Assembly (NCBI GenBank): GCA_950022295.1
Contig: OX465600.1
Location: 202,459,782 to 202,523,781 of the forward strand
DNA from: Bromus sterilis
Taxonomy: Eukaryota; Streptophyta; Magnoliopsida; Poales; Poaceae
Length of the DNA: 64,000 nucleotides
Reading direction: 5' to 3'
Shown: piece after piece, positions 46,265 through 57,893 of the stretch
Layout: every line of letters starts with the position of its first letter
Position numbering within the stretch: the stretch's first letter is position 1
Notes under the pieces: generated by a model
Databases searched by the model: none
What the model was told of the DNA's origin: nothing
What the model saw: only the letters and a program-made list of their open reading frames with translations
Program-made: the position numbers and the translations under genes

Positions 46265-46431
46265 AGATTAAATCTCCGCTGTACAACCGCTTAGCGGTTT
46301 TGCCTCCGTCCGATACCCGAACAGGCATGTCCCTCTGCCAACGGTTGTGCCATCCCTTGCAACGTCGGTGGAGACATGTATAAATTGTAATCTTCACGAG
46401 AATGAACAAGGAATTCATTCGATCTTCAACA
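46259..46431 (+). mobile_element. C2 3' LTR (about 170 bp)
   Basis: Ends ATCTTCAACA like the 5' LTR. The start is within CTCTTGAAGATTAAATC, a few bases different from the 5' LTR start. It directly follows the pol stop. A purine stretch CAGGGAGG upstream may be the polypurine tract. Confidence 0.8.
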
Positions 46432-46837
46432 GTGAGGACGCATCCTCAAGTGGAACAGATATAAAGCAGGGATGGCTACAATAAGGCAGAAGCCCAGACG
46501 CACCCTTAAGCAATTGGAGAAATACTTAGATGTTGCTAGTTACAAATTTAAGGTAAATGGTAACACAGCACAGCCACAAACGAGCGAATAGAACACCAGA
46601 TTTGATTACTGACAAGTGACCACCACTCCAACAGCAGGAACTGATGGAGAATTCCAAGTAGTCAAAAACATTTTTAGATAACAGAATCACAACCATATAG
46701 ATCCAGACATAACGAAAGTGCATGCTAACAATAAAGATAAAGCGACAAGCGGATAACCCAAGAAAGCCTCAGGTCTCTCAGCTAAAGTACTCATGACAGC
46801 AGCATTTGATAAATATAAGGTGATAGCTTCTAGTTCC

Positions 46838-49328
46838 TCAGTCCTCCTCCTCGTCACCACCAGCATCGCCACCACCACTTGCCTTCTTCAGGTTCTTTCT
46901 CTTCACTCTGCCAGGAGGGCCTCCACCGAACGGACTTGTTAGTGAGAAGTCAATGTGCTTCTCAGATTCAACCCTAACCATGAATGATGGGACATTGACG
47001 ATTTGCCTGCCAACCCTGCAATATTGTTTGAAGGAAAATATTATTACCTCCGATCCATATTAATGTACTCAACTTTGTCTAGATTCGTATGTATCTAGTT
47101 AAGTATTTAGACTAGATGCATGTGTATTTAGACAAACTTAAGTACATTAATATGGATCGGAGGGAGTACTATTTACTTCTTTCACATAGTGAACAAGAGC
47201 TCAACAGAAAACCCAATGTCAATGCCATCACAAAGCCCAAACTACATAAACAGTATCAAAGAGCAAAGACAATACACATAATCTCAGTTTAAGAGTATAG
47301 TTCAAACCCTTTGATTACTAAGATATTAGAAAGATACAACCTATTGATAACACAATGTAGTCAAAATACAATATCAGACCATAAACATGTGCAATGATTT
47401 AAAACATTACATACAGTATATTTCATAAAAAACAAACAGAGTTCACCATGGAAGACCGTAAAATTCAGACATGCATGTGACCACTATCACGCCAACATAA
47501 CCTTTAGATGTTTTTGTTTCAGACAGCAACTAAACCAGAACAGAGCTATCTATCCAAACCTTCTATCACAATACAAGGTCATGTGCATTGGGGCAAAACT
47601 AATTGCATCAAGAATATTTCAATCACAATCTAGAGGAAGAAGTTTAAAGAGTCAAACAAATGTTTTAAATCATTAGAGCTCTAAAGAATACTGTCAGAAG
47701 AGTTGTAGCGCAAACCATTGAGATATCTAGATCAACATGCAAATTTATGGAAACTTGTGCTAAAACATGCATTGGAAGAAAAATAACAGATGCATACCTG
47801 ATATGGCGTTGCCTGATCAAGACACGGGCATGGTGGATGGACTTTGCCATGCCAGCCTTGAAGACAAGAGTCTGAAGGCGCCTTGCAAGGAAGTTCTCAG
47901 CAGTAAGGGCAAGGACGTAATCAAGCTTATCCTGACCTTCAGCAAGGAGTCCATAGCGGTTCATGCGACGGAGAAGAGCCGCACCCTCAAAGATACGGCG
48001 GGGATTCTTCTCATCCAGTGTGAGCAAGTGCCTGGCAGCATTACGGATCCTGCTCAATGCATACTGAACCCTCCACAGCTCACGCTTGCACCTCAGTCCG
48101 TACTCACCGACCAGCTTCAGTTCTGCATCAAGACGCTCCTTCTCATAAGGACGCCTTGGCTTCTTGAAAGTCTTACCATCTACAAGAAAAACATTTAACT
48201 TGTAAATATGAAGGAACAATGTGGAAATAAGGCACAAGTCAAGGTAAAACAGAACAAATAATGGCAATTTGAAGAATGACTGCACATGCCATGCCCCCAA
48301 GTCCAAGTACATTATAGGCAGGCAACTATAATACACATTCACAAGATTCTGGTAGGAATGAAATCAGAAGAAATGATATACTCCCTCCGATCCATATTAA
48401 TTGACACACACTTAGTACAACTCTAGTACAAAGTTATACTAAGTGTGCATCAATTAATTTGGATCGGAGGGAGTAATTTAATTTAAAGTACAAAGGAAAT
48501 ACAAGCATGTGAACAAATAAATACATGTAACCACATATTCAATACAAATTACATGTTCCCCCAAAAATAATATGCTCAATCTAGGCTATAGTATACAACC
48601 TAATCACGCTGCTCCATTATGAAGCACCACCATATATATCAGTAACTAGGCTGGTGGGATTAACTATATACCAAATTCAAAGCTCAAACAAGAAAAACCA
48701 TTAACAGTAACAGTTGGATACTAATAATTTCTACTGTAAAACAGATACATGAGTAATTAGACTTCACTTCTGCTTTCCTAATAATACGTGCGAAATTTGA
48801 CACCAATAAATCTAATGGGTATGTGCCGCAATACAAATATCGTCCTGATAAAAGGAACTTGTTTAAAACTGACGAGACTACCGACCGAGCTACTCCAGCG
48901 CTAACAGAAAACAAAATTAGATCTAGGGCGCTGTCTTCGAGGCATACACAACTCGAATCCAGGAATTCGGAACAAAAGGCATGACAAACTGAGGGACACA
49001 ATCATCCAACAACAGCATCGCGCCGATACAAATCTTTCACTCGCCAATCAATCAGCTAAGAGACCACGGCTAAGAATCTCTGGCCGCTAAAAGACATGGC
49101 CCATGCACAAGTAAGACACCGCAGCTAAGAGAAATCTGAGTTCTGCGTCCAGGCAAGTCGCTGCCGTAGCAGAAAGCAGAAGACTAGCCGAGAGCAACAT
49201 GCGGCCGCCAAGCCACGAACACACAAAGTGGTGAATACAATGGAGAAGAGAGCACGGGAAGGAGGATAGGGGAGGCAGGAGGATCGTAGAGGGGATTTAC
49301 AGTTGCGGTAGAAGTTGACGTGCACCAT
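46838..49328 (-). CDS. RPS9: 40S ribosomal protein S9 (uS4 family), 195 aa, three coding exons
   Basis: Structural component of the cytosolic small ribosomal subunit; it binds 18S rRNA early in assembly and helps decoding accuracy. Coding exons on the minus strand are 49301-49328 (28 bp), 47798-48179 (382 bp) and 46838-47015 (178 bp), 588 bp in all. Every junction has GT/AG, and the phases restore RNYGKTFKK and RQRHIRVGRQIV. The protein starts MVHVNFYRN, contains the S4 RNA-binding region (residues about 105-170, LARRLQTLVFKAGMAKSI) and ends in an acidic tail DAGGDEEED. Length equals the usual plant S9. Compared with common sequences it has RHLLTLDEK where RDLLTLDEK is frequent. Both introns contain a Stowaway MITE. 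The gene appears functional. Confidence 0.95.
47047..47166. mobile_element. Stowaway-type MITE in RPS9 intron 2
   Basis: Inverted ends CCTCCGATCCATATTAATGT and the matching ACATTAATATGGATCGG, flanked by TA (47045-47046 and 47167-47168). The left end lacks a few outer bases. Confidence 0.85.
48381..48473. mobile_element. Stowaway MITE in RPS9 intron 1 (93 bp)
   Basis: Perfect-type ends CTCCCTCCGATCCATATTAA and the inverse, with TA duplications at 48379-48380 and 48474-48475. The whole element folds into a hairpin. Confidence 0.92.
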
Positions 49329-49352
49329 GGCTGGAGCTCTCTCCTCTCTCTT

Positions 49353-49377
49353 CCGCCGCCGCCGCCGCCGCCGCCGC
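49353..49377. repeat. (CCG)n microsatellite in the RPS9 5' UTR
   Basis: About eight CCG triplets lie 25 bases upstream of the start codon, inside the predicted leader. They would give a GC-rich, structured 5' UTR. Confidence 0.85.
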
Positions 49378-49430
49378 TGTGTGGTGAAGTTGAAGGAACG
49401 AGGAGTGGGAGAGAGGGGAAGATGGGGCGC

Positions 49431-49455
49431 TTTATACATGCCCAGAAAAACCCTA
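49431..49455 (-). promoter_or_regulatory. RPS9 core promoter: TATA box and telo-box
   Basis: TATAAA is read on the minus strand at 49431-49436, about 100 bp before the start codon. AAACCCTA at 49448-49455 is a telo-box, common in plant ribosomal protein promoters. Its position just upstream of the TATA box fits such a promoter. Confidence 0.6.
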
Positions 49456-49490
49456 GCGGGCTGGGGGTTATCGCGAGTATGCATCATTCG

Positions 49491-49560
49491 TTGGGCCCGT
49501 TAGTGAGTTGATGGAGGTGGTGCAGCCACCACCACACTGCGAATTAATGGGCCGGCCCAT
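49491..49560 (-). promoter_or_regulatory. Site II (TGGGCC) elements of the RPS9 promoter
   Basis: TGGGCC occurs at 49492-49497. ATGGGCCGGCCCAT, a perfect 14-bp palindrome of two opposed site II motifs, is at 49547-49560. Site II elements bind TCP factors and, together with telo-boxes, coordinate ribosomal protein genes in dividing cells. Confidence 0.65.
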
Positions 49561-51186
49561 CGAGCACTAATACCCACCCCCTAATCCGGTTTTGTGAAAT
49601 TTTCAGAACCTTACGGTTGTGGATTTTATTTCTCACTTTCTTTTTCTGGTTGGGTTTTTTTACTCGGTATTTTTTTATTGATTATTATTAGTTGTTTTCA
49701 GTTCATGAATTTAATTTTGAAATCCGAAAGATTTTTCCAAATTTGTGGTTTTTTTAGTTCGTGGTTTTTAAAAATCATGAATGTTATTCAAATTAAAATT
49801 CACAAAATAATTAAACTAATGGATTTGTTATAATTTGTGAACATATTTTAATTTTTTAATTTGAAAAGGAGTAACAAACCACATTTGTGACACATTTCAA
49901 AGCTGTGAATATTTATTCAAAATTGATAAAAAATAAAATCATGACTTTTTCCAAAGTCACGGTTTCTTTGGATTTTCTAAATAAATCGTGCACTTTTTAA
50001 AAATTCTAGAACATTTTGTTAAACTCGCGAACATTATATATTTCACCATCTTTTAAAAAATTAGATATCAGTTTTTGCTAGTAAACGGTGTTGATGATAA
50101 GAAAATTCACATATTGGTCTACCTCCCTTTGATGCAAGATAGGTCCCCAAAAGCCCAAGGCACCTCTAATACACGCGAAGACACTAGAAAATGCATTACC
50201 GCCTCATGATGAGAATCAGCACATATAGAGAAGAGTTACCGCCATCAGACATGTCAAAATAAGAAATGACTACAAATCGGCTAAGGCAACGCAAAATGAT
50301 TGATACAATCAATTCACACTGCATGCATGGACAAAACCAACAAAATCGCACAAGATACAACGAAAGCTCAAAATCGATATGGCTACTATTGGTGGGACTT
50401 TTTAGATAGGATCAAACACTACCAAAAAAAGGCTAGAAAGTGTGGGACGACTCTAAATCATGGCAACGGAAGCTCTTATACCAAATGATATGGGATCAAA
50501 ACTAGGATTGAATCCCTACAGGTGGCCCGATTTTTATGATTTGAAGATGGATCCGAAGGGTGGATCGAAAAAGGAAGCAAACACAAGCGAAGGGAACAAG
50601 ATGCAAACACAAAAGTTTTTTATGAAACCTTACAAAGGGGTAATGCAAAGCATTCGATATCCAGGTATCCTACTGCTAATTACCCCAATATCAATGAGTA
50701 ATCGGGAGAGCATTGGACACTCCAAATGCTAGTTTTTTTAGCATTTTATCATAGGCATTTTTAAACAAAGGTTATATCTTAGCTAACGTACATCCATTGC
50801 ACATGATCATATGCAAAAAGCATTGCTAGATCAATCACATATATGCATAAAGCTAAAATCATTCAATTAAATACAACTCATAAAAAGCAATGCATTGTAT
50901 CAGTTGTATCTTTATAACATTTATGATAATATACCAAGAAACTTTGCATTGGAAGAGACATCCAGGAATCCTACTGCTAATCACGAACAGTACGGATTGA
51001 AAACTTCATGCACTTCCTGGGAAAGTGAGCCGCACTTTGGATCAAAAGCCAAAGCCAGCAATGTTTTCTCTTTAACTATACGCATGCTATATTTATATAC
51101 AGTTACAATTATAAACACTACTACCTATGAAGAGATATGTGCTCGAATGAAACTGAAAACACTGTATGCTTAACAATCTGTACGAA
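49561..51186. other. AT-rich intergenic DNA and ClpC 3' untranslated region
   Basis: This is the space between the RPS9 promoter and the ClpC stop codon. The part near 50900-51186 presumably holds the ClpC 3' UTR. No credible ORF was found. A phrase ATCCAGG(A/T)ATCCTACTGC occurs twice, near 50660 and 50962, about 300 bp apart, which suggests an unrecognised small repeat or an old duplication. Confidence 0.5.
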
Positions 51187-54100
51187 CTATACAACAGCAG
51201 CCGGGGTTGGAAGCTCCGGCAGTCCGCTTTGGCCATTCAGCACAATGACCTTTCCCTCGGAGTCCACATCAACAATCGCAGAATCGCCCTCCTTGACCTC
51301 CCCTGCCAGTATCTTCTCTGCAAGGCTGTCCTCCAGAAGCCTCATGATCGCCCTCCTTAGTGGCCGTGCTCCGTAGCTAGGGTTGTACCCTTCATCAACG
51401 ACCCGCTCCTTGAACTTCTCGGTCACCTGCAGGTTGATATCCTTCGACTTTAGCCTGGTGAAAACCTCCTGTAGCATTATGTCCGCGATCTCCTTAACTT
51501 CCAGCTTGGTCAGCTGCCTGAAGACGATCATCTCGTCAAGACGGTTGAGAAATTCTGGTCGGAAGTACTGCTTCATCTCCTCGATGACCAAGCTCTTGAT
51601 CCTGCCATAGCTGCTGTCCTTCTCATCAGAGTCGAGGTCGAACCCAATCTTCCTCCCTCCCTTCTCAATGACGCTGCTTCCAACATTTGATGTCATTATG
51701 AGAAGCGTGTTCTTGAAGTCTACTGTTCTCCCCTTGCTGTCAGTTAACCTTCCATCTTCCAGGATCTGGAGCATCATGTTGAAGACATCCGGATGCGCCT
51801 TCTCAATCTCATCAAAAAGCACAACGCTGTAAGGCCGGCGTCGAACCGCCTCGGTCAGCTGGCCACCTTCAGTGTATCCGACATAGCCTGGTGGTGAACC
51901 GATCAACTTGGACACAGTGTGCCTCTCCATGAACTCACTCATATCGAGCCGGATCATGGCTTCTTCGGAGCCAAAGTAATACGATGCCAGAGTCTTTGCA
52001 AGCTCTGATTTCCCAACACCAGTGGGACCTGCAAAAATGAAGCTCGCAATTGGTCTGTTGGGGCTCTTGAGGCCCACACGAGCACGGCGGACAGAGCGAC
52101 TTATTGCTTTGACAGCCTCATCTTGGCCAATGACACGTTTATGCAACGTCTCTTCCATCTTAAGAAGTTTATCAGATTCATCAGTCGAGACTTTCTCCAC
52201 TGGGATACCAGTCCATGATGACACAATGTGCTGGATATCTGATTCATTGACCATCGGCCCGGTCTCTCCCGACTCAGTCTCTGCTTTGGTCATCTCCTTG
52301 CTCTTGTCAATCAGCGCCGTTATCTGGGCCTTCAATTCCATTTCACGATCTCGCAACTCTCCAGCCTAATAGCATAACATTGCAACAGGCACAGCAACTA
52401 TTAGTTAGCATCTATATCAAAGAAAATGCAAATATACGACGGTTGACATCAGGAAAGTTGAGATCATAAACAGACACTAGTGTAGTTATACTATTGAAAA
52501 GGCAGTTTCAAGGACACAGTAATAATTTACTTGCAGTGATAACTATTTAATGGCAAGAGTATAGCAAACATTCTTTATCATCAAGTTATTGCAGCCTTAA
52601 ATGGCAATTATTCTCAACTAAGATTGATGGCATGGACAAGAATTCCTAGATCACATGAAATTGCATGTGATCTTCCAATTATATCTATGAACACTCTAAG
52701 CAAGTTAGATATGGTGGACAAACTTCCCATATGAAGTTTCTAAACAGTCAGATTGTTCTATGAGCATTAAGATTTAAGATAATTCAAAATATAGCAATCC
52801 ACCATAGGCAGATACCTTCTCAAAATCCTGGCCACGGACAGCTTCATTTTTATCTTTTGTTATTTGCTTAAGCTCCTTGTCAAGCTCTCTGGCTTCCTCA
52901 GGAACCTGCATAAGTGACTCTGTTTAGATTTTGTGTGGGGCATGCAGAAAATTGAGAAGGCCAGCATATAACCACATTAGCTACCTGGGCATGTCGAAGC
53001 CTTACACGTGAACCTGCTTCGTCAATCAAATCAATTGCTTTATCTGGGAGGAAACGATCACTGCAAACAAAACAATTCGCCAGGTATTAAAAGGATACAG
53101 GATAGCAGCCAAGCTGTATATGAGATTCAGACAACAAACATAGTATAATTTTTCTCTGTGATGCTTTTCAAGTCTGAGAATATCATACATTACATTACAG
53201 AGCATATATGCTCATTTGGTTTTCTAAGTATCGACCCTGTGGACTCTGATAGTTATGTTAAGCTATTAACTTCAACAAAAAATTGACCTTTCAATTTGGA
53301 ATCTCAGCCACATTTTGGTCGAAGCACAGGTTCTTTGTATCATAAACTACTTGGTAAGTTGCATTAGAATATTAACATGACCAGCTAAGGTGATAGACTT
53401 ATCTCATAGTTCACATACCTGATATATTGATAAGATAGCTTAGCAGCCGCAATCAAAGCATCATCAGTGTAACGAAGTTTATGGTGGATCTCATATCGTT
53501 CCCGAAGCCCTTTGAGAATTTCTATGGTTTCATCAACTGATGGCTCTGGCACCTTTACTGGCTGGAAACGTCTTTCTAATGCTGGGTCTTTCTCAACATG
53601 CTTCCTGTATTCATCAAGTGTGGTGGCTCCAATACACTGAAAAGGTTAGTTGTAAAAAGGTTCAGTAAAAGAAAAAGAAACTACAGTTTCAGCTTGATGG
53701 TATAATACCAGAGACTAAAAATGTTTAGCACAAAAAAGCAGATTGCCAGATTGTTAGCCCTGTGTCTCAAGACAGTACCAAGTAACCTCATTGGCATACC
53801 TGTAGTTCTCCTCTTGCTAATGCTGGCTTCAAAATATTAGCAGCATCAATAGCACCTTCGGCGGCTCCTGCTCCTATGAGGGTGTGAACTTCATCGATGA
53901 AGAGAATTATCTCATCACTTTGTTTGATTTCTTCCATCAGTTTCTTCAACCGTTCTTCAAATTCTCCACGGTATTTCGTACCAGCAACAAGAAGTCCCAT
54001 ATCAAGGGTAATGACCTGAAGTAAATGGTTTCGAAGATGATCAATTCATTACAATCTCTTCAAAACAATGCAGGAACACACACACAGAAAGTCACACGTA

Positions 54101-56515
54101 TGAAGCATGGTACCGATAATATCATTGATGCAGGGGACCATAGTCCCAAAAGGTCCACATCTGACAGGTGCAGATTGTGAGGCATGGACCTTGGGAATTG
54201 GGACTATGGCCCCTAATCTGCACCCATAACAAATAATATCACTTAAGTAATTTTTTAACACATAATCTATAAGTTTCCTTTGTGTCATTAACCATGCCGA
54301 AGCCGATTGCATACACTTTTTTTTTAGGAAAACTTTAGGTTTCCCTACTGTGATTTTTTTTTAGAATTTTGTAATTTGTATGAATGTACATAACTTAAAA
54401 AGGAACATCTGTTATCTAGCTATGCCACAAAGAAAATATAACAAAGGCGTGTGGTTAAATGAAGGAGTTAACCCATGCTGGTAGGTCTTTGTATTCTTTC
54501 CTCTTAGCGCTACAAACCAGCCAGTAGAGTTGATTGCATATGTTACCCTTATTATTTGTCCAAAATACGTGCACACAAGTTCTGTAATTTTGCTTGTAAG
54601 TCTGTCTGTGCATCAGCATAGATAATTAAAGAAATTGGAGATACACTTGCTCGAAAATTATGTTGTTCCGTTAAAAGAAAAATATGAGTGGTCATAGTCA
54701 CGTGAAGAACACTATAAAAAATTGGAGATACACTGTTACACGCACAAGCTCAAGCAGAACAGCATGGATAAACCAAACACAAGGCAGTAATCGAACGTAG
54801 TAGAAATACAAAGAGAGAATTACACCTAATCTAATGGGTGCACACTTCACAGGAATGCCAGAATAATTAACAGAGAAAATATGAGGATTAGCATACCCCC
54901 TCCGACCCATATTAATGGGCACACACTTAATACAACTCTAATACAAAGTTGTACTAAGTGTGTGCCCATGAATATGGATCGGAGGTAGTATAAGAATTGC
55001 AGCAAGATATACAACTGCACTAAAGCACCAAGGTTACCTTCTTCCCCTCTATCGTCTCAGGCACATCACCACTAGAAATGCGTTGAGCAAGCCCTTCTGC
55101 AATAGCCGTCTTCCCAACACCAGGTTCTCCAATTAAGCAGGGATTGTTCTTGGTTCTTCTGCCCAAAATTTGTACGACACGTTCAATCTGTGGTTCCCTC
55201 CCAACAACAGGATCTAGCTTTCCCTACAGAGATTATCGGACTTGATAATTAAAGGCCTGAACTAGCACCTATCGTGTCATAGTAGAATGAAAATGTTACC
55301 TCCTCGGCTAGCTTTGTTAAATTAGTCCCATACTCCTCAAGTGTCGGCATCTTGTTACCACTGCTCCCTCCCCCAACTCCAGCACCAACAGCCTCTGTTG
55401 TCTCACCAATCATTCGGACAACCTATAGATGCATAACATTTGTGAAAACAAGATAAAACAGAAGAAAAAACACTTGCTTTTCAAAGGGGAGAGAGCAACC
55501 TCAGATATAGCTTACCTGGGTACGGATATTGCTGGGGTCAGCACCAAGAGACTCAAGTACGCGAGCTGCCACTCCTTCCCCCTCACGAAGCAACCCAAGA
55601 AGCAAGTGCTCGGACCCAATATAATTGTGTCCTGGAAAGATGAGGGTATCAGCTCCAGCAAAACTACGAATCTTCTAAGCAGTTTGTTGAAATGTAATGA
55701 CAAAACAGATGCACCACATCATGAAAACAGCGGGAAGAATTCACGTAAGGAATACAAGGATGTCCATTATTGAAAAACTATACCTTGGGAAAAACAAAAT
55801 AATGAAGTACAGGATACAAAATACATCCATGTATGATGTATCCGTTATAAATTTTAAATTTAGACTTTTAGTTCATGAAGAACAATGAAATAGTACTTTA
55901 GCATGTGCCAAGTGTCAACAGAATCAAACTATAGAAAGACCTCTTGACTGAAATACCTAGTTGGCGAGCTTCCTCCAATGAAAGCTCTAAAACACGTTTT
56001 GCACGTGGTGTGAATGGTATCTCCACAGCAACAAAACCATTACCCCTCCCAATGATTTTTTCCACTTCCACGCGGGCATCCTTCAGGTTTATACCCATGG
56101 ACTTGAGCACCTTTGCTGCAATACCAGTGCCTTCTCCAACCAGACCCAATAAAACTTGCTCAGTTCCGACAAAGTTGTGGCCCAGGCGCCTTGCTTCCTC
56201 TTGCGCAAGCATTATGACCTTTATAGCTTTCTCAGTAAACCTCTCAAACATCGCTCTGGTTACAAAACGAGCATGCCTTCCCCGTCTAGAGGATCTGTAA
56301 GATGCAACAGTTGACCTGAAGTTTGACGAGGGCATGGCTGTGAAGCTATGTACCGATCTCAGACCTACAAATGCTGCCATCCTTACAGGACGGTTCAATG
56401 ACATTGCAAACATTGAGGGAGTCCTCCTAGTTCCATGAGACTTCCAGTGCCGACCGCCTGTACGGCCCGCAAAAGTTGTCCCAAGACCAACCGGCAGGAC
56501 TAAGGTCCCTGCCAT
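51187..56515 (-). CDS. CLPC: Chloroplast ClpC-type AAA+ chaperone (Hsp100), 920 aa, nine coding exons
   Basis: Unfolds stromal substrates for the ClpP/R protease and acts at the inner envelope with the import machinery. Coding exons (minus) are 55957-56515, 55516-55631, 55300-55422, 55038-55223, 53800-54015, 53419-53636, 52985-53060, 52816-52905 and 51187-52365, totalling 2763 bp with consistent phases and GT/AG borders. A Ser/Arg-rich transit peptide covers about residues 1-85. The Clp N-domain repeats follow (FERFTEKAIKVIMLAQEEAR onward, 90-230). Domain 1 has Walker A GEPGVGKT (298-305) and Walker B LFIDE (Asp 369). A UVR linker lies at about 505-541. Domain 2 has Walker A GPTGVGKS (641-648) and Walker B VLFDE (713-714). 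The ClpP-docking loop KIGFD sits near 768. All key residues are present. Start ATG 56515 is chosen because it begins MAGTLV, as in other grass ClpC proteins. Whether it is the C1 or C2 paralogue is undecided. Confidence 0.96.
54131..54216. repeat. Imperfect hairpin in a ClpC intron
   Basis: GGGGACCATAGTCCCAA with AGGTCCA (54133-54159) pairs with TGGACCTTGGGAATTGGGAC (54184-54206) and TATGGCCCC. The stem is interrupted by small bulges. It may be a degraded MITE. No flanking duplication was recognised. Confidence 0.5.
54896..54988. mobile_element. Stowaway MITE in a ClpC intron
   Basis: Ends CCCCTCCGACCCATATTAAT and inverse, TA at 54894-54895 and 54989-54990, hairpin throughout. It is closely related to the RPS9 intron 1 copy. 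It lies about 45 bp from the 3' splice border of the 186-bp exon. Confidence 0.9.
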
Positions 56516-56538
56516 GTTCAATAGTAAGTTGCCCCAAA

Positions 56539-57680
56539 CCTGTGCAAGATGTTAGCACAGAAGTGGTTAGAAACCTTTCTCGATACTTGATCCTCAAGGA
56601 GAAGTAAGCTGAATGCTCAGAGATAAACACAATAGAAATACTTTTCTACAACAATGATACAGATCATGAAGTCGATGTTTATTTAGCTTTAACCTCTTCT
56701 GCCTCGCACCTTGAAGTTTTTTTCTTTTTGAGAAACACATGTAACTTTATTCATACTCGACAACCATCACAAATTCACAAGTGCAGCCATTTGGATCTAA
56801 AGTCCACAAAACTACAAAGTAACACCTATAACTAAGAATTACAATGAAATCTCTTAAGAGACATCTTCTTCGTTGTATCAATCTCTGCGAAATGAAATAC
56901 TGCCAATACTTTATTAAAGATACTGCAATTGGACCGGAGCAGCGACATTGCCACTCGCTCACCCACACGAGTTTGATTACTAAATGTTTTCAGCAATAAC
57001 ATAAACTCATCACATGGCACCGCCATAGAGAAAGAACCATGATAACTTTATTCACAAAAACACCACAACTACCACTAGAGAGACGCTATCGATTATCGAA
57101 GACCACAAAAACTCCAGGAGCTGAGGCCAGAGACCTCTCAGCGGCAAGATGGCAGCCGGAGGCGCGGGGACCCGATTTTTTAAAGTGGCCGCTGCTGTTC
57201 TTTCCTCAAACCCTAAACCGCACTCCCTTTCTGCCTCGCACCCCAAGTGAAAGAAATAAAATAAGGCGCGCGCTTCATCATGGACTTTATTTTGCACTAT
57301 AAATCATCAATAAATACTGTAGTAATCCACAGGCATCCTTCGTAAAATATACAGTTACAGGCGCGGCGGTGCCCAAGGGAAAAAAAATGCTAACACTTCC
57401 GTCAGTTCGCCCGCCCGTTTAAAGATTATTAGGATCGCTGGCGCACTTGAAACTTTCTGCCGCGTCAATCAATTAATGAATGCTGCAGCGAGATCGCCCA
57501 GAGCAACCTTAACCAGAATAAGAACTAAAGACGAAGGACTTGATTCTCACACGACTAAGAAACAGACCAAAGGTGGAATCTTGGCGTTGGAGAATCAAAC
57601 CTTCGGCCGAGAACAAGCGATTCCCGGAACCGAGAACGAGGAAATCGAGACAGGGAAGCCACGGGGATGAGCAGCTCACC
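56539..57680 (-). other. ClpC 5' UTR intron
   Basis: An acceptor TTGCACAG precedes the leader base 56539, 24 bp before the start codon. A donor CACAG/GTGAGC has its last exon base at 57680. The intron spans 56540-57679 (1140 bp). Leader introns often raise expression of plant housekeeping genes. Nearly half of it is the retroposon described separately. Confidence 0.65.
56711..57228 (-). mobile_element. 518-bp poly(A) retroposon with 14-bp target duplication
   Basis: The direct repeat TTCTGCCTCGCACC occurs at 56697-56710 and 57229-57242. On the minus strand the insert begins GGGAGTGCGGTTTAGGG and ends GAATAAAGTTACATGTG followed by TTTCTCAAAAAGAAAAAAAC, a poly(A)-like tail with an AATAAA signal. 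Those are the marks of LINE-mediated retroposition. No RT frame is present, so it is a SINE-like element, a 5'-truncated LINE or a processed transcript. I do not recognise the source. Confidence 0.8.
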
Positions 57681-57850
57681 TGTGAGGAGAGGCCGGGAGA
57701 GGGAGAGAAAAGCAGGGAAATCGAGACCAGGGAAGCCAAGGAGATAAGAAGGGAGAAGAGAAGAGTCGCTTGGTTGGGGATGCCCAACACCAACAAGCAA
57801 GCAAAGAAGAGAATTGCTCTTCTCTTTCCTTTCTTTGTTTTGGCCTCATT
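57680..57850 (-). promoter_or_regulatory. ClpC 5' leader exon and promoter-proximal region
   Basis: The minus strand is strongly pyrimidine-rich (runs of CTTCTCTTCTCCC and CTCTCCCTCTCCC) up to the donor at 57680, typical of leaders of photosynthesis-related grass genes. The exact start site cannot be seen; about 57840 is a guess. No clear TATA box was found. Confidence 0.45.
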
Positions 57851-57893
57851 CTCATTTGGCTGATTCTTTAGTTTTTACAGGTACTCCCTCCGT

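Larger units (their letters stand above)
39862..46431 (+). mobile_element. Copia element C2, structurally complete
   Basis: Bounded by short LTRs and a perfect 5-bp duplication GTGAG (39857-39861 and 46432-46436). In order it contains: 5' LTR, PBS-like site, GC-rich leader with an ORF, gag (41453-42496), a 200-bp spacer, pol (42725-46264) and 3' LTR. Gag and pol are both long and uninterrupted. The LTRs differ from each other by small indels, including at their starts, and substitutions, so the copy is not brand new. Confidence 0.9.

Noticed and set aside
46437..46837. Possible third host gene between C2 and RPS9
   Set aside because: Only short frames are present. The DNA is most simply the RPS9 3' UTR and downstream flank.
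47767..48198. 143-aa plus-strand ORF opposite RPS9 exon 2
   Set aside because: Antisense shadow of a conserved coding exon.
55898..56521. 207-aa minus-strand ORF as a separate short protein with a start upstream of 56515
   Set aside because: It is the first ClpC coding exon read through its donor site at 55957 into the intron. The apparent upstream start codon is TTG.
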